Assembly: GCF_017355885.1 (NCBI RefSeq)
Contig: NZ_JAFEUU010000016.1
Coordinates: 1-64,000, forward strand
Reading direction: 5' to 3'
Length of the DNA: 64,000 bases
Source of the DNA: Sabulicella rubraurantiaca
Lineage (GTDB): Bacteria; Pseudomonadota; Alphaproteobacteria; Acetobacterales; Acetobacteraceae
Shown: one piece after another, positions 29,325 through 37,571 of the stretch
Numbering within the stretch: position 1 is the stretch's first letter
Layout of the letters: each line of letters begins with the position of its first letter
Made by a program: the position numbers and the translations under genes
The notes under the pieces: model-generated
Told to the model about the DNA's origin: nothing
Database searches by the model: none
Seen by the model: only the letters and a program-made list of their open reading frames with translations

Positions 29325-29653
29325 CCTTTACTGCCCCCGATCCGCTTGGTTTCGAAACGGGCCAAGCATCATGGAGCCTTTGCCGTCAAGTCGCCCCCGA
29401 TAGGGAAAGGCCACGTCTGAAGGATGCAGGAAGTTTTTCTCGGGGCGCGGGGAATGGGGAGGCAATGTCTCGTCGCCATTCGGTCAAGACCGATCGCGGG
29501 CCGAGGCTTGGGCTCGTGACGGCCGCATGATGAAGCGGTGATCAGCCGCCGTCGATGATCTCATAGAAGATTGGCAGTGGTCGAGAATCCAGGAACATTC
29601 TTCTCAACACGTGCAGCCACCCAAGCCGCCGCAGCGGGATCCGGAGACGCGAG
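29325..29653. other. Intergenic region with no recognised feature
   Basis: These 329 nt lie between divergent genes (YqhA-like, minus; hydratase, plus). I found no gene, RNA or clear repeat. It presumably holds both promoters, but no convincing -35/-10 pair was identified. Confidence 0.5.
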
Positions 29654-30442
29654 ATGGACAGAGGCTTACAGGAGCTCGCGCAGCATCTCTGGGAGGCCCG
29701 GCGCAACGGCCGCACGATTGACCGCACCCAGCACCGGTTGCCGGCCTCGAGGGAGGAAGCCTATGCCATCCAGCACGAGATCATCGCGCTAAGCGGGTCA
29801 CGGCAGTGCGGCCACAAGATCGGCTCCACCAGCAAGGAAGCGCAGGCGATCCTGGGCACCAGCGAGCCGGGGGCTGGGGCCCTGCTGAGCTCATTCCTCT
29901 ACGAAAGCCCCTTACGACTCTCCGTTGTCCAGGACCAATCTCCAGCGGTCGAAGCCGAGTTTGCCTTCCGGATCGGCGCTGACCTTCCGCCGCGGGGCGC
30001 CCCCTATACGCGGGAAGAGATCTCCGCAGCGATCGAAAGCGTGGCCGGCTCGATTGAAGTGGTAGGTTCGCGGTTTGCCGGCGGTCTTGCGCAGCAGGGC
30101 CGCTTTCTCACGACCGCCGATGGCAGTGCGAACATCGCCCTGGTGGTCGGCCGTTGGCATCCCTGGAAAGGTCAGGACTTGCGGCAGCACACCGTGACGA
30201 TGACTGTGGATGGCGTTCCACGAGGAACCGGGACCGGTGAACGCGTCCTGGGCAATCCGCTCCACGCGCTTTCCTGGCTCGCGGGAATGCTGTCCGACAC
30301 CGGACGGGGCCTGAAGGCCGACGACATCGTCGCGACCGGGACATGCACGGGCCTGGACCCGGTCAGCCCAGGCGTCACGGCCATCGCCGATTTCGGAAGT
30401 CTCGGAAGCGTCGAGATCGAGTTTGTGAGCCCGACAAGCTGA
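29654..30442 (+). CDS. 2-keto-4-pentenoate hydratase family protein
   Basis: A 262-residue protein of the MhpD/HpaH/DmpE fold. GHKIGSTSKEAQAILGTSEP is the active-site loop, VEAEFAFRIGADLPPRGAPY carries the metal-binding ExE-like pair, and NPLHALSWLAGML and IVATGTCTGLDPVSPG are near the C-terminus. These enzymes hydrate 2-oxopent-4-enoate to 4-hydroxy-2-oxovalerate, or decarboxylate related oxoacids. The gene is convergent with, and 88 nt from, the end of the catabolic operon carrying an RraA-type aldolase, a possible next step. Confidence 0.9.
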   Translation: MDRGLQELAQHLWEARRNGRTIDRTQHRLPASREEAYAIQHEIIALSGSRQCGHKIGSTSKEAQAILGTSEPGAGALLSSFLYESPLRLSVVQDQSPAVEAEFAFRIGADLPPRGAPYTREEISAAIESVAGSIEVVGSRFAGGLAQQGRFLTTADGSANIALVVGRWHPWKGQDLRQHTVTMTVDGVPRGTGTGERVLGNPLHALSWLAGMLSDTGRGLKADDIVATGTCTGLDPVSPGVTAIADFGSLGSVEIEFVSPTS

Positions 30443-30530
30443 GGCCCTCGCTCTGGAGCCCCGCTTCCCCTCTCCCTTGCGGCTGAACAAGGAATCGGGC
30501 CGCGCCACAGGTAAGCGCGGCGCGGTGCCG

Positions 30531-31658
30531 TCATTCGCCTTGCAGCACGTAGGCAGCGCCAGACCGCGCGCAGATCTCCCGTACATGCCCATCGAGCGTC
30601 AGCGGGATCGGGACGCCATCACGCAGCCTCTCGGCGCGGGCGAGATCCTCCGGCTCGCCCGGGACAAGGACTGGGCGCTCCGGGTCGGCCGGCGGCGTGG
30701 CGTGCAGCACGTCGATCATCGCGTCCATGTCCTCCTCGAACGCGCCGGGCGGCCGGAAGGCGCGCGGGTCGATCGCCATGAAGAAGTGGCCGACATTGTC
30801 CGGCTCATCCGCTCGCGTCCGCCGGCCCTCCCGCAACGGAGAGAAGGAGCCGCCCGTCAGCGTGGCACCAAGGATCTGCGCCATCAGGCCCAAGCCATAG
30901 CCCTTGTGGCTTCCCATCTCCGCGGTGCCGCCCAACGGCGTCAGCCCACCCTCGGGCCGCCGGTAGAGATAGTCCATCGCCATGGCCGCATCGGTCACGG
31001 ACCGGCCGGCCTCGTCCGCGACCCAGCCCTCGGGCAGCGTCTTGTCATTGAGGCCGTAGACCTTGACCTTGTTCGCGGCGACGGTGCTGGTTGCGATGTC
31101 CAGCACGAAGGGCCGGTTCCGCTTCGCGGGTGCGGCGAAGGCGATCGGATTGGTCCCAAGGACCGGGACCGCGCCACGCGTCGGCACCACCACCACGGTG
31201 CGCGCGGAACTGGTGATCATCGCCAGCAGCCCACGCTCAGTGGCAAGGCGCGCATAGTAGCCAGCCGCCCCGAAATGGTGGGAGTTGAACACCCCCACCG
31301 CCCCGATGCCTGCCGCCAGCGCCTTCTCCACCGCGAGGCGCATCCCCATGACGCCGACGGGATGACCCAGGCCAGCCCCGCCATCCACGAGCGCGGTGCA
31401 GGCATTCTCGCGCACCACCTGTGGCCGCGCCTGCAGCTGAAGCTGACCAGCGGTGCGCATCCGCTCGTAGAGCATCAGCATGGAGATGCCGTGTGAATCG
31501 ACCCCTATCAGGTCGGTCTCGGTCATCACCTCCGCCGTCGTCTCCGCCAGATCCTCCAGCATGCCCCAGGCGAGGAGGATGGCGATGATCTGCGCGCGGA
31601 TGCGATCAGCTTGGACACGCAGGATTCCAGGGCCCGTGTCCCCCATCGCGTCCGTCAC
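30531..31658 (-). CDS. Ldh family oxidoreductase (malate/L-lactate/sulfolactate dehydrogenase type 2)
   Basis: A 375-residue NAD(P)H-dependent dehydrogenase of the Ldh_2 superfamily. VDSHGISMLMLYERMRTAGQ carries the catalytic SHG segment, GAVGVFNSHHFGAAGYYARL the second histidine pair, and PVLGTNPIAFAAPA and GSHKGYGLGLMAQIL the cofactor and substrate regions. Possible substrates include malate, 2,3-diketogulonate, ureidoglycolate or sulfolactate. GTG 31658 overlaps the upstream receptor stop as GTGA; ATG 31646 is an alternative. Last gene of the minus-strand catabolic operon. Confidence 0.9.
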   Translation of the reverse strand: MTDAMGDTGPGILRVQADRIRAQIIAILLAWGMLEDLAETTAEVMTETDLIGVDSHGISMLMLYERMRTAGQLQLQARPQVVRENACTALVDGGAGLGHPVGVMGMRLAVEKALAAGIGAVGVFNSHHFGAAGYYARLATERGLLAMITSSARTVVVVPTRGAVPVLGTNPIAFAAPAKRNRPFVLDIATSTVAANKVKVYGLNDKTLPEGWVADEAGRSVTDAAMAMDYLYRRPEGGLTPLGGTAEMGSHKGYGLGLMAQILGATLTGGSFSPLREGRRTRADEPDNVGHFFMAIDPRAFRPPGAFEEDMDAMIDVLHATPPADPERPVLVPGEPEDLARAERLRDGVPIPLTLDGHVREICARSGAAYVLQGE

Positions 31659-32632
31659 TGCCAAGGCGTCCGTGCCCAGATCTGCTGGAAGCGCGCGAGC
31701 TGTGCAGGCAGGCGCGCTTCCCACTCCGCACCCCGCAGGAAGTCCATCGCCAGTTCGAGCTGCCGGGCCTTCTCGGCCCATTCGGGGGTGGCGATCACCT
31801 TGGCGATCGCATCCTCCATCCGCCGCGCGATCTCGTCGGGGACGCCGCGCGGCGCGCCGAGGCCGCGCTCGCTGCTCATCAGCACGTCGAAGCCTTCCTC
31901 GCGGAAGGTGGGCACGTCGGGCATCAGCTCCCATCGCCGCTCGCCCATGCCGGCCAGGGCACGCAGTGCCGGGTTCTCCTGCCCCAGCATGCCGATCTCG
32001 CCCAGGTTCAACCCGGCGACGTCGATCTGCTTGCCCAGCACGGCATTCCGCGAGGGTCCCGCGCCTGCAAAGGGAACATGGATGAACTCGGTGCCCGACG
32101 CAGCCTCGAACAGCGTCAGGCCGAGATGGTCGTCGGTGCCGATGCCCGAGGAGCCGACGCTGATCGTCCCGGGCCGGCGCTTCGCGGCATCGACGAGATC
32201 GCGCAGCGACCGGAAAGGCGAGTCCCGATGCACCACGAAGGCACTCGGGTCGTCCACGAGGCGGGCAATCAGGCGGATCTGCGCGCGGTCGTAGCGCACG
32301 CGGCGCTGCACGGCGAGGGAGATGTAGCCCGGCGTGTTGATGGTGCCGAAGGTGTAGCCGTCCGGCCGCGCGGCCTGCAGGGCGACATAGGCGGTCTCGC
32401 CACCCGCGCCGGGGCGGTTGTTCACGACGAAATTGGCGCCGGGCAATTCAGCCATCAGCGCCTGCGTGAGGGCGCGAACCATCACGTCGGTTCCGCCGCC
32501 CGGCGCGAAGCCGACGATCACCTCGATAGGCCGAGCCGCAGGCCAGGCCGCCTGCGCCAGGGCGGGAACCGCCAGGGACGCGATGCCGGCGGTGATTAGG
32601 CCGCGGCGGGCGATTGCGAACTGTGTTCTCAT
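31655..32632 (-). CDS. Bug family tripartite tricarboxylate receptor (operon copy 2)
   Basis: A 325-residue periplasmic receptor. Signal peptide MRTQFAIARRGLITAGIASL is followed by the Bug hallmark PIEVIVGFAPGGGTDVMVRA and NNRPGAGGETAYVALQAARP in lobe I; FIHVPFAGAGPSRNAVLG is in lobe II. These receptors bind carboxylates (citrate, tartrate, aromatic acids) and feed TctAB-type permeases. No tctA or tctB is in the window. The start at 32632 has GGGAGGAA upstream; the stop overlaps the Ldh-type gene. Confidence 0.93.
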   Translation of the reverse strand: MRTQFAIARRGLITAGIASLAVPALAQAAWPAARPIEVIVGFAPGGGTDVMVRALTQALMAELPGANFVVNNRPGAGGETAYVALQAARPDGYTFGTINTPGYISLAVQRRVRYDRAQIRLIARLVDDPSAFVVHRDSPFRSLRDLVDAAKRRPGTISVGSSGIGTDDHLGLTLFEAASGTEFIHVPFAGAGPSRNAVLGKQIDVAGLNLGEIGMLGQENPALRALAGMGERRWELMPDVPTFREEGFDVLMSSERGLGAPRGVPDEIARRMEDAIAKVIATPEWAEKARQLELAMDFLRGAEWEARLPAQLARFQQIWARTPWQ

Positions 32633-32704
32633 AGGTTCCTCCCTTCCTGAATTCGTTCCAGCCGCTTCGCGCACGGCAAATCCCGGCCGGCGCCCTGCCC
32701 TTCT

Positions 32705-33724
32705 TCAGGCGGCCGAGGCGTGGGATGCGCTGAGACCGCCAGGGACCACCACCGCGCCCGGCAGCGCGGGAAGGCGGCCGGCCAGCACCGCGACGATGCT
32801 CTCCGCCGCGCCCGTGGACATGCCAACGGCGCCGCGCGGGGTGTTGGCCGCCAGATGGGGCGTCGGCAGCACCCGGGGATGGGCGCGCAGCGGGCTGTCG
32901 GCGTCCAGGGGCTCCTTCTCGAACACGTCCACCCCGGCCCAGGCGATTTGGCCGGACTCCAGGGCAGCCAGCAGCGCGGCCTCGTCTACGATGCCGCCGC
33001 GGGCCGTGTGGACCAGGATGGCACCGCGCGGCAGCAGGGCAAGTTCCGCCGCGCCAATCATCCCGCGCGTCGTCGCGTCCAGCGGGCAGTGGAGCGACAG
33101 CACTTCGGAGCGGACCAGCAGGTCACGCAGGGTGGCGACGCGCTCTCCAGGCCCTGGCAGCGCGCCCTCGGGCAGCAACGGGTCATAGACCACGACCCGC
33201 ATGCCGAAGGCGTCCGCGTAGCGCGCGACCTTGGAGCCGATCGCGCCGTAGCCGACGATGCCGAGCGAAACCCCCTCCACGTCGCGCGTCATGCGGGAGG
33301 TCTTCTCCCAAAGGCCTTCGCGCATGCCGGAGGCAACCGACGGCAGGTCCTTCAGCAGGGCGAGCATCAGCGCCATGGCGTGCTCAGCGACGGAGCGGGA
33401 ATTGGCGCCCGCGGCCCGTGTGACGGTCAGGCCGCGCGCCTCGGCCGCCGGGAGGTCGATGCCATCCACCCCGGCGCCGTGACGCGCGATGACGCGCAGC
33501 GCGGGCGCCGCCGCATCCATGACCGTACCGTTGATCAGCCCCTGGCGGTGCAGCAGCGCGACAGGCCGGTGCTCGGCGATGGCGGCAAGCAGCTCCGCCT
33601 CCGATGGGTAGGCGGTGGTGCAGGGCACCGCGTAGCCAGCCTCCTCGAGGATGGCGACCGCTTCCGGTGCGAGCTTCGCGGCCGTGACGAGGACGGCGGG
33701 CTGGGTGGCAGGGGGCTGAGGCAT
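32705..33724 (-). CDS. D-2-hydroxyacid dehydrogenase (phosphoglycerate dehydrogenase-like)
   Basis: A 339-residue NAD-dependent dehydrogenase. GIVGYGAIGSKVARYADAFG is the Rossmann GxGxxG loop followed by VVVYDP. The catalytic arginine is in LVHTARGGIVDEAAL, the glutamate in WAGVDVFEKEPLD and the histidine in RVLPTPHLAANT. It interconverts a 2-oxoacid and a D-2-hydroxyacid. Residues 1-100 form the substrate domain. The substrate is unknown; the operon suggests a hydroxylated organic acid. It is 38 nt from the RraA-type gene. Confidence 0.92.
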   Translation of the reverse strand: MPQPPATQPAVLVTAAKLAPEAVAILEEAGYAVPCTTAYPSEAELLAAIAEHRPVALLHRQGLINGTVMDAAAPALRVIARHGAGVDGIDLPAAEARGLTVTRAAGANSRSVAEHAMALMLALLKDLPSVASGMREGLWEKTSRMTRDVEGVSLGIVGYGAIGSKVARYADAFGMRVVVYDPLLPEGALPGPGERVATLRDLLVRSEVLSLHCPLDATTRGMIGAAELALLPRGAILVHTARGGIVDEAALLAALESGQIAWAGVDVFEKEPLDADSPLRAHPRVLPTPHLAANTPRGAVGMSTGAAESIVAVLAGRLPALPGAVVVPGGLSASHASAA

Positions 33725-33762
33725 GGGGGGATCTCTTTCGGGGGGTTCGGATCGGGACGTCT

Positions 33763-34440
33763 TCAGCCGAGGCCTTCGCAGCCCAGGCGCCGGAGCGTGG
33801 CATCCACCCAGGAGGGGTCGTGCTTGCCGGCCACGATATTGGCCATCTGCTTCTCCTCCGCTTCCTGCTTGGCGGTCGCGGCGGCATGGATCGCTTCCGC
33901 CTCGCCAAGTGGAACGCAGAGCAGCCCGTCATCGTCGCCGAGCACGAGGTCGCCCGGCTCGATCACCATGCCATCCAGGGCGATGGGAACGTTGATCTCG
34001 CCCGGACCGTCCTTGTAGGGGCCGCGATGGGTGACGCCGGCGGCGAAGACCGGGAAGCCCTGCGCCCGGATCGCCGCGCTGTCGCGGATGGCGCCGTTGA
34101 TGACGATGCCGGCCAGGCCGCGCTTCACCATCTGCGCGAGCATGAGTTCGCCGATGATGGCGTTGCTCAGGTCGCCGCCCGCATCCACCACGATGACGTC
34201 GCCCGGCTCGGCGAGGCCGATGGCCTTGTGGACCATCAGATTGTCGCCGGGGCGCGTCTTCACCGTCAGGGCCGGGCCGGCCAGCACGCCGCCCGCATGC
34301 ATGGGGCGCAGCCGCGCCCCGCCTGCCGTCATGCGCGACATCACGTCGCTGACATTGGCGACCGGGAGGCCGCTGAAGCGTGCGATCAGCTCGGGCTCGG
34401 CCTTGCGCGAGCGTGCCAGGATCCTGAAGCCAGTGGCCAT
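33763..34440 (-). CDS. RraA family protein (4-hydroxy-4-methyl-2-oxoglutarate aldolase-like)
   Basis: A 225-residue protein of the RraA/dimethylmenaquinone methyltransferase-like fold. NVSDVMSRMTAGGARLRPMH, VIVVDAGGDLSNAIIGELM and GIVINGAIRDSAAI supply the aldolase metal and arginine positions. In catabolic operons this family cleaves 4-hydroxy-4-methyl-2-oxoglutarate or 4-carboxy-4-hydroxy-2-oxoadipate to pyruvate products. The start at 34440 has GGGAGA upstream. A longer frame to 34524 crosses a likely promoter. Confidence 0.9.
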   Translation of the reverse strand: MATGFRILARSRKAEPELIARFSGLPVANVSDVMSRMTAGGARLRPMHAGGVLAGPALTVKTRPGDNLMVHKAIGLAEPGDVIVVDAGGDLSNAIIGELMLAQMVKRGLAGIVINGAIRDSAAIRAQGFPVFAAGVTHRGPYKDGPGEINVPIALDGMVIEPGDLVLGDDDGLLCVPLGEAEAIHAAATAKQEAEEKQMANIVAGKHDPSWVDATLRRLGCEGLG

Positions 34441-34473
34441 GCCGAAACTCTCCCAGGGGTCGTGTGGGGGCTG

Positions 34474-34501
34474 ATTATCCCCCCCATGCGCCAAAATGCA
34501 A
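34474..34501 (-). promoter_or_regulatory. Possible internal promoter before the RraA-type gene
   Basis: On the minus strand TTGCAT (34496-34501) and GATAAT (34474-34479) are separated by 16 nt. They lie in the only AT-rich patch of the operon, 34 nt upstream of the RraA-family start. The adjacent CGAT...CGATC stretch (34502-34523) might bind a regulator. Confidence 0.4.
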
Positions 34502-34520
34502 CGATGTTTTATTTTGTCGA

Positions 34521-35498
34521 TCACTCTTTCCAGGGACGGCGGGACCAGAGGGCGCGGAGCGCCGCCTCCCCTCCCAGCGCCGCCTCGCGATAGGCCGCGC
34601 CGACCAGCGGCTTCAGCGGCAAGCCCGCGCGCGCCGCAGCCTCGGGCCAGGCCGGATCGGCGAAAATCGCCGTGAAGGCGGCCTCGATCGCCGCGCGGAT
34701 CGGGTCCGAGAGCCGAGGAGGACCGAAGATTCCCCTTCCGGCGGCGAACACCACGTCCACGCCACCCTCGCGATAGGTCGGGATGTCCGGCGCGGTCGGG
34801 TCGCGCGCTTCGCTGGCCAACGCCAAGCCGCGGATGACGCGGTCGCGCAGCAGGGGCAGGGCCTCGCTGATGTTGAAGGCGCCGACCTCCAGCTGCCCGC
34901 CCAGGAGCGGGACGAGCAGTTGCGAGGTGCCATTGAACGGCACATGGCTGAGCCGGACATTGGCCGCCTCCTCCAGCAGCAGTGTGGCGATGTGGTCGTC
35001 CCCGCCGATGCCGGCCGTTCCGTAGGACAAATCGCCTGGGCGGGCCCGCGCCGCCGCGAGGAAGTCGGGCAGGCCCTGCAACGGGCTGTCGGCCCGGACG
35101 AAGAGGCCGCAGGGATCCTCGACCACCTGCGCAAGGAAGGTGAGTTCCGCGGGGCGCCAGCGGACCGGACGCTCGATGGGCTGGCTGAGGATGGTCGGCG
35201 TGGCGCAGGCGCCCAGGATGAAGCCGTCAGGCGCTGCATTCGCCACCGCCTCCGTGCCGAGCTGGCCGCCGGCCCCGGGGCGATTATTCACAACGATGCG
35301 TGCGCCGGGCAGCCGCTCGGCGAGAAAGGGCGCGACCGTGCGCGCCATCAGATCCATGCCGCCACCGGGTGCGAAGGGCACGACGATTTCGATCGGGCGA
35401 CCTGCTGGCCAAGCGCGAGACTGCGCAAGGGCCGGGCTCGTCAGGGCCACCGCCCCGCCGAGAAGGGCCGTGCGCCGGCTGAAACGGGATGCTGGCAT
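34521..35498 (-). CDS. Bug family tripartite tricarboxylate receptor (operon copy 1)
   Basis: A 325-residue receptor with a twin-arginine-like or Sec signal (FSRRTALLGGAVALTSPALA). PIEIVVPFAPGGGMDLMART and NNRPGAGGQLGTEAVANAAP follow, then LSHVPFNGTSQLLVPLLGGQ in lobe II. It is the first gene of the minus-strand catabolic operon. The ATG at 35498 gives the usual Bug length; the frame is open to 35933, which is antisense to the third receptor gene. Confidence 0.92.
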   Translation of the reverse strand: MPASRFSRRTALLGGAVALTSPALAQSRAWPAGRPIEIVVPFAPGGGMDLMARTVAPFLAERLPGARIVVNNRPGAGGQLGTEAVANAAPDGFILGACATPTILSQPIERPVRWRPAELTFLAQVVEDPCGLFVRADSPLQGLPDFLAAARARPGDLSYGTAGIGGDDHIATLLLEEAANVRLSHVPFNGTSQLLVPLLGGQLEVGAFNISEALPLLRDRVIRGLALASEARDPTAPDIPTYREGGVDVVFAAGRGIFGPPRLSDPIRAAIEAAFTAIFADPAWPEAAARAGLPLKPLVGAAYREAALGGEAALRALWSRRPWKE

Positions 35499-35531
35499 TC
35501 TGGAGGTTTCCTTCCCTGACTCCGGCTTCGC

Positions 35532-35562
35532 TTGACAGGCGCAGCCGGTTTTCGCGTATAAC
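35532..35562 (+). promoter_or_regulatory. Candidate sigma-70 promoter of the plus-strand receptor operon
   Basis: TTGACA (35532-35537) is a perfect -35. TATAAC (35557-35562) is a good -10 at a long 19-nt spacing, which hints at activator- or repressor-dependence. It lies in the 130-nt divergent region between two Bug genes. The palindrome described next overlaps the -10. Confidence 0.5.
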
Positions 35563-35576
35563 GAAATAAAGTTTCG
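35562..35576. promoter_or_regulatory. Candidate IclR-type operator palindrome
   Basis: CGAAA-TAAAG-TTTCG is a perfect 5-bp inverted repeat with a 5-nt AT-rich centre, the general shape of IclR-family sites. It overlaps the -10 of the plus promoter and sits between the two divergent operons, one of which ends in an IclR-family gene. Confidence 0.5.
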
Positions 35577-35628
35577 AAAATCAAGGCCGCACGAAATGAC
35601 GCGGCACGCCAGGCAAGGGAACCCCGTC

Positions 35629-36633
35629 ATGCTCTCTCGTCGCCAGATCCTCCGCTCCGCCCTTCCCGCGCTGCCGCTCATGCTGGGCGGGGCGCCCCGT
35701 GCCGGCCTTGCGCAGGGCGATGCATGGCCCACGCGCCCGGTCCGGATCGTCGTCGCCTGGGCACCCGGTGGGGCCGTAGACACGATCGCGCGGCGCCTTG
35801 CCCCCAAGCTCTCGGAAGCTCTCGGCCAGCCGGTGGTGGTGGAAAACAAGTCGGGCGCGACGGGCACCATCGGCGCTGCGGATGTGGCCCGCGCCGCGCC
35901 GGACGGGCACACGCTGCTGGCGATGGACAACACCTACGCCATGCTTCCCTACCTGTTCCAGCGCCTGCCCTTCGATCACGCAACAGCCTTCCGCCCCGTG
36001 ACGGTCAGCGCCTTCTCGCCGGTCATGCTGGCCGTCCACCGCGACGCACCGTGGCGAGACCTCGCCTCGCTGATGGAGGCGGCGAAGCGCGAGCCGGAGA
36101 AGATTACCTTCGGCACGGGCGGCATCGGCAGCGCGCCGCATTTCTCCACCGCCGCCTTCGCACAGGCGGCCGGAGTCAGGCTTTTTCACGTGCCCTTCCG
36201 CGGCGCCGGCGATGCGGTGACGGCCGTGCTGGCGCGGCAGGTGGACATGGTGATGGTCTCGCTGGGCTCGGCGCTGGGTCACGTGCAGGGCGGGATGCTT
36301 CGCGTCCTCGCGATCAGCGGCACGCGGCGCACTTCTGCCCTGCCGGACGTCCCGACCTTCCGGGAAGCCGGGATGGCGAATTTCGGCCCCAATGGAGAGG
36401 GCGTGGTGAACTGGTCCGGCCTTGCCGCACCAGCCCGCACGCCGGAGGCCATCGTGACGCGCCTCCAGGGCGAGGTCGCGAAGGCATTGCAGGCGCAGGA
36501 AGTCCGGGACTTCCTCGCCTCGATCGCCTCCGAGCCCGGCGGCATGCCGCCCGCCGCCTTCGCCGCCCTCCTTGCCGAGGAGACCGCCCGCTGGAGCGAC
36601 GTCGCCCGCACCAGCGGCATCGAAAAGCAGTAA
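35629..36633 (+). CDS. Bug family tripartite tricarboxylate receptor (plus-strand copy)
   Basis: A 334-residue receptor. The signal region MLSRRQILRSALPALPLMLG is followed by PVRIVVAWAPGGAVDTIARR and ENKSGATGTIGAADVARAAP in lobe I; LFHVPFRGAGDAVTAVLARQ is in lobe II. The AWAPGG loop and ENKSGA differ from the FAPGGG and NNRPGAGG of the two minus-strand copies, so it probably binds a different acid. The ATG at 35629 has AAGGGA upstream; ATG 35596 lacks a ribosome site. Confidence 0.92.
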   Translation: MLSRRQILRSALPALPLMLGGAPRAGLAQGDAWPTRPVRIVVAWAPGGAVDTIARRLAPKLSEALGQPVVVENKSGATGTIGAADVARAAPDGHTLLAMDNTYAMLPYLFQRLPFDHATAFRPVTVSAFSPVMLAVHRDAPWRDLASLMEAAKREPEKITFGTGGIGSAPHFSTAAFAQAAGVRLFHVPFRGAGDAVTAVLARQVDMVMVSLGSALGHVQGGMLRVLAISGTRRTSALPDVPTFREAGMANFGPNGEGVVNWSGLAAPARTPEAIVTRLQGEVAKALQAQEVRDFLASIASEPGGMPPAAFAALLAEETARWSDVARTSGIEKQ

Positions 36634-36638
36634 GGCCG

Positions 36639-37547
36639 ATGCCCTTCTTCGCCCCGCCTCCGCGCATCGGCACCGAGGTCTTCACGCGCCTGCCGGACCG
36701 GTTCCGCCGCCCCCGCGCCACGGAATGGGCGCGCTGGAATCGCGGCGGCCGCGACGTGGACAGCTTCCTCGAAGGACCCTGCTTCGACGCGGCAGGCCGC
36801 CTCTATGTCACCGACATCCCCTATGGGCGCATCTTCCGCATCGGGCCGGATGGCGACTGGGACCAGGTGGCTGAGTATGATGGCTGGCCAAACGGGCTGA
36901 AGGTCGCCGCCGACGGCACGCTGCTCGTCACCGACTACAAGCGCGGGCTGATCCGCGTGGATCCGGGGACGGGCGCCATCTCACCCATTCTGGAGACTGC
37001 GCGTAGCGAAGGCTTCAAGGGGCTGAACGACCTCGCCCTCGGCGCCGATGGCAGCATCTTCTTCACCGACCAGGGCCAGACCGGGCTGCACGACCCCACG
37101 GGGCGCGTGTACCGGCTGCGCCCCGATGGCAGGCTGGACCTGCTGATCGGCACGGTGCCCAGCCCGAACGGCATCGTCGTCGCGCCGGACCTGTCGCATT
37201 GCCTCGTCGCCGTGACGCGCGCGAACCAGATCTGGCGCCTGCCGCTGCACGGCGACGGCGCGGTCACCAAGGCGGGCGTCTTCCTGCATCTGCATGGCGG
37301 GCCGAGCGGCCCCGACGGGCTGGCCTGGGACCCGGACGGGAACCTGCTCGTCGCGCATACGGGCATCGGTACCATCTGGCGCATCAATGCGCGGGCGGAG
37401 CCGATCCTCGCGATCACCTCCTGCGCCGGCGCCTCGACCACCAATCTCTGCCTCGGCGGACGCGACGGGCGCGACCTGTTCATCACCGACAGCGAGACAG
37501 GCAGCATCCTGCGCGCCCGGGTGGAGCCGCCGGGGGAGAGAGCCTAG
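36639..37547 (+). CDS. SMP-30/gluconolactonase/LRE family protein
   Basis: A 302-residue six-bladed propeller. FLEGPCFDAAGRLYVTDIPY holds the metal-binding glutamate. GWPNGLKVAADGTLLVTD, GLNDLALGADGSIFFTDQ and PSPNGIVVAPD carry the asparagine and aspartate ligands. Relatives open sugar or aromatic lactones. It follows the receptor by 5 nt and precedes the IclR gene by 24 nt, so all three form one unit. The same frame is open from 35724, but that part is a shadow of the receptor gene. Confidence 0.9.
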   Translation: MPFFAPPPRIGTEVFTRLPDRFRRPRATEWARWNRGGRDVDSFLEGPCFDAAGRLYVTDIPYGRIFRIGPDGDWDQVAEYDGWPNGLKVAADGTLLVTDYKRGLIRVDPGTGAISPILETARSEGFKGLNDLALGADGSIFFTDQGQTGLHDPTGRVYRLRPDGRLDLLIGTVPSPNGIVVAPDLSHCLVAVTRANQIWRLPLHGDGAVTKAGVFLHLHGGPSGPDGLAWDPDGNLLVAHTGIGTIWRINARAEPILAITSCAGASTTNLCLGGRDGRDLFITDSETGSILRARVEPPGERA

Positions 37548-37571
37548 CTTGGACCGAGGCTGGAGGTAGGG

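Noticed and set aside
29571-29792. Small plus-strand frame before the hydratase
   Set aside because: Composition is shadow-like (Arg/Ser/Ala-rich), it has no ribosome site and it overlaps the hydratase in another frame.
35724-37547. 607-residue frame suggesting a fusion ahead of SMP-30
   Set aside because: The part before 36639 is out of frame with the Bug receptor gene and has no protein-like features. The lactonase alone has normal family length.
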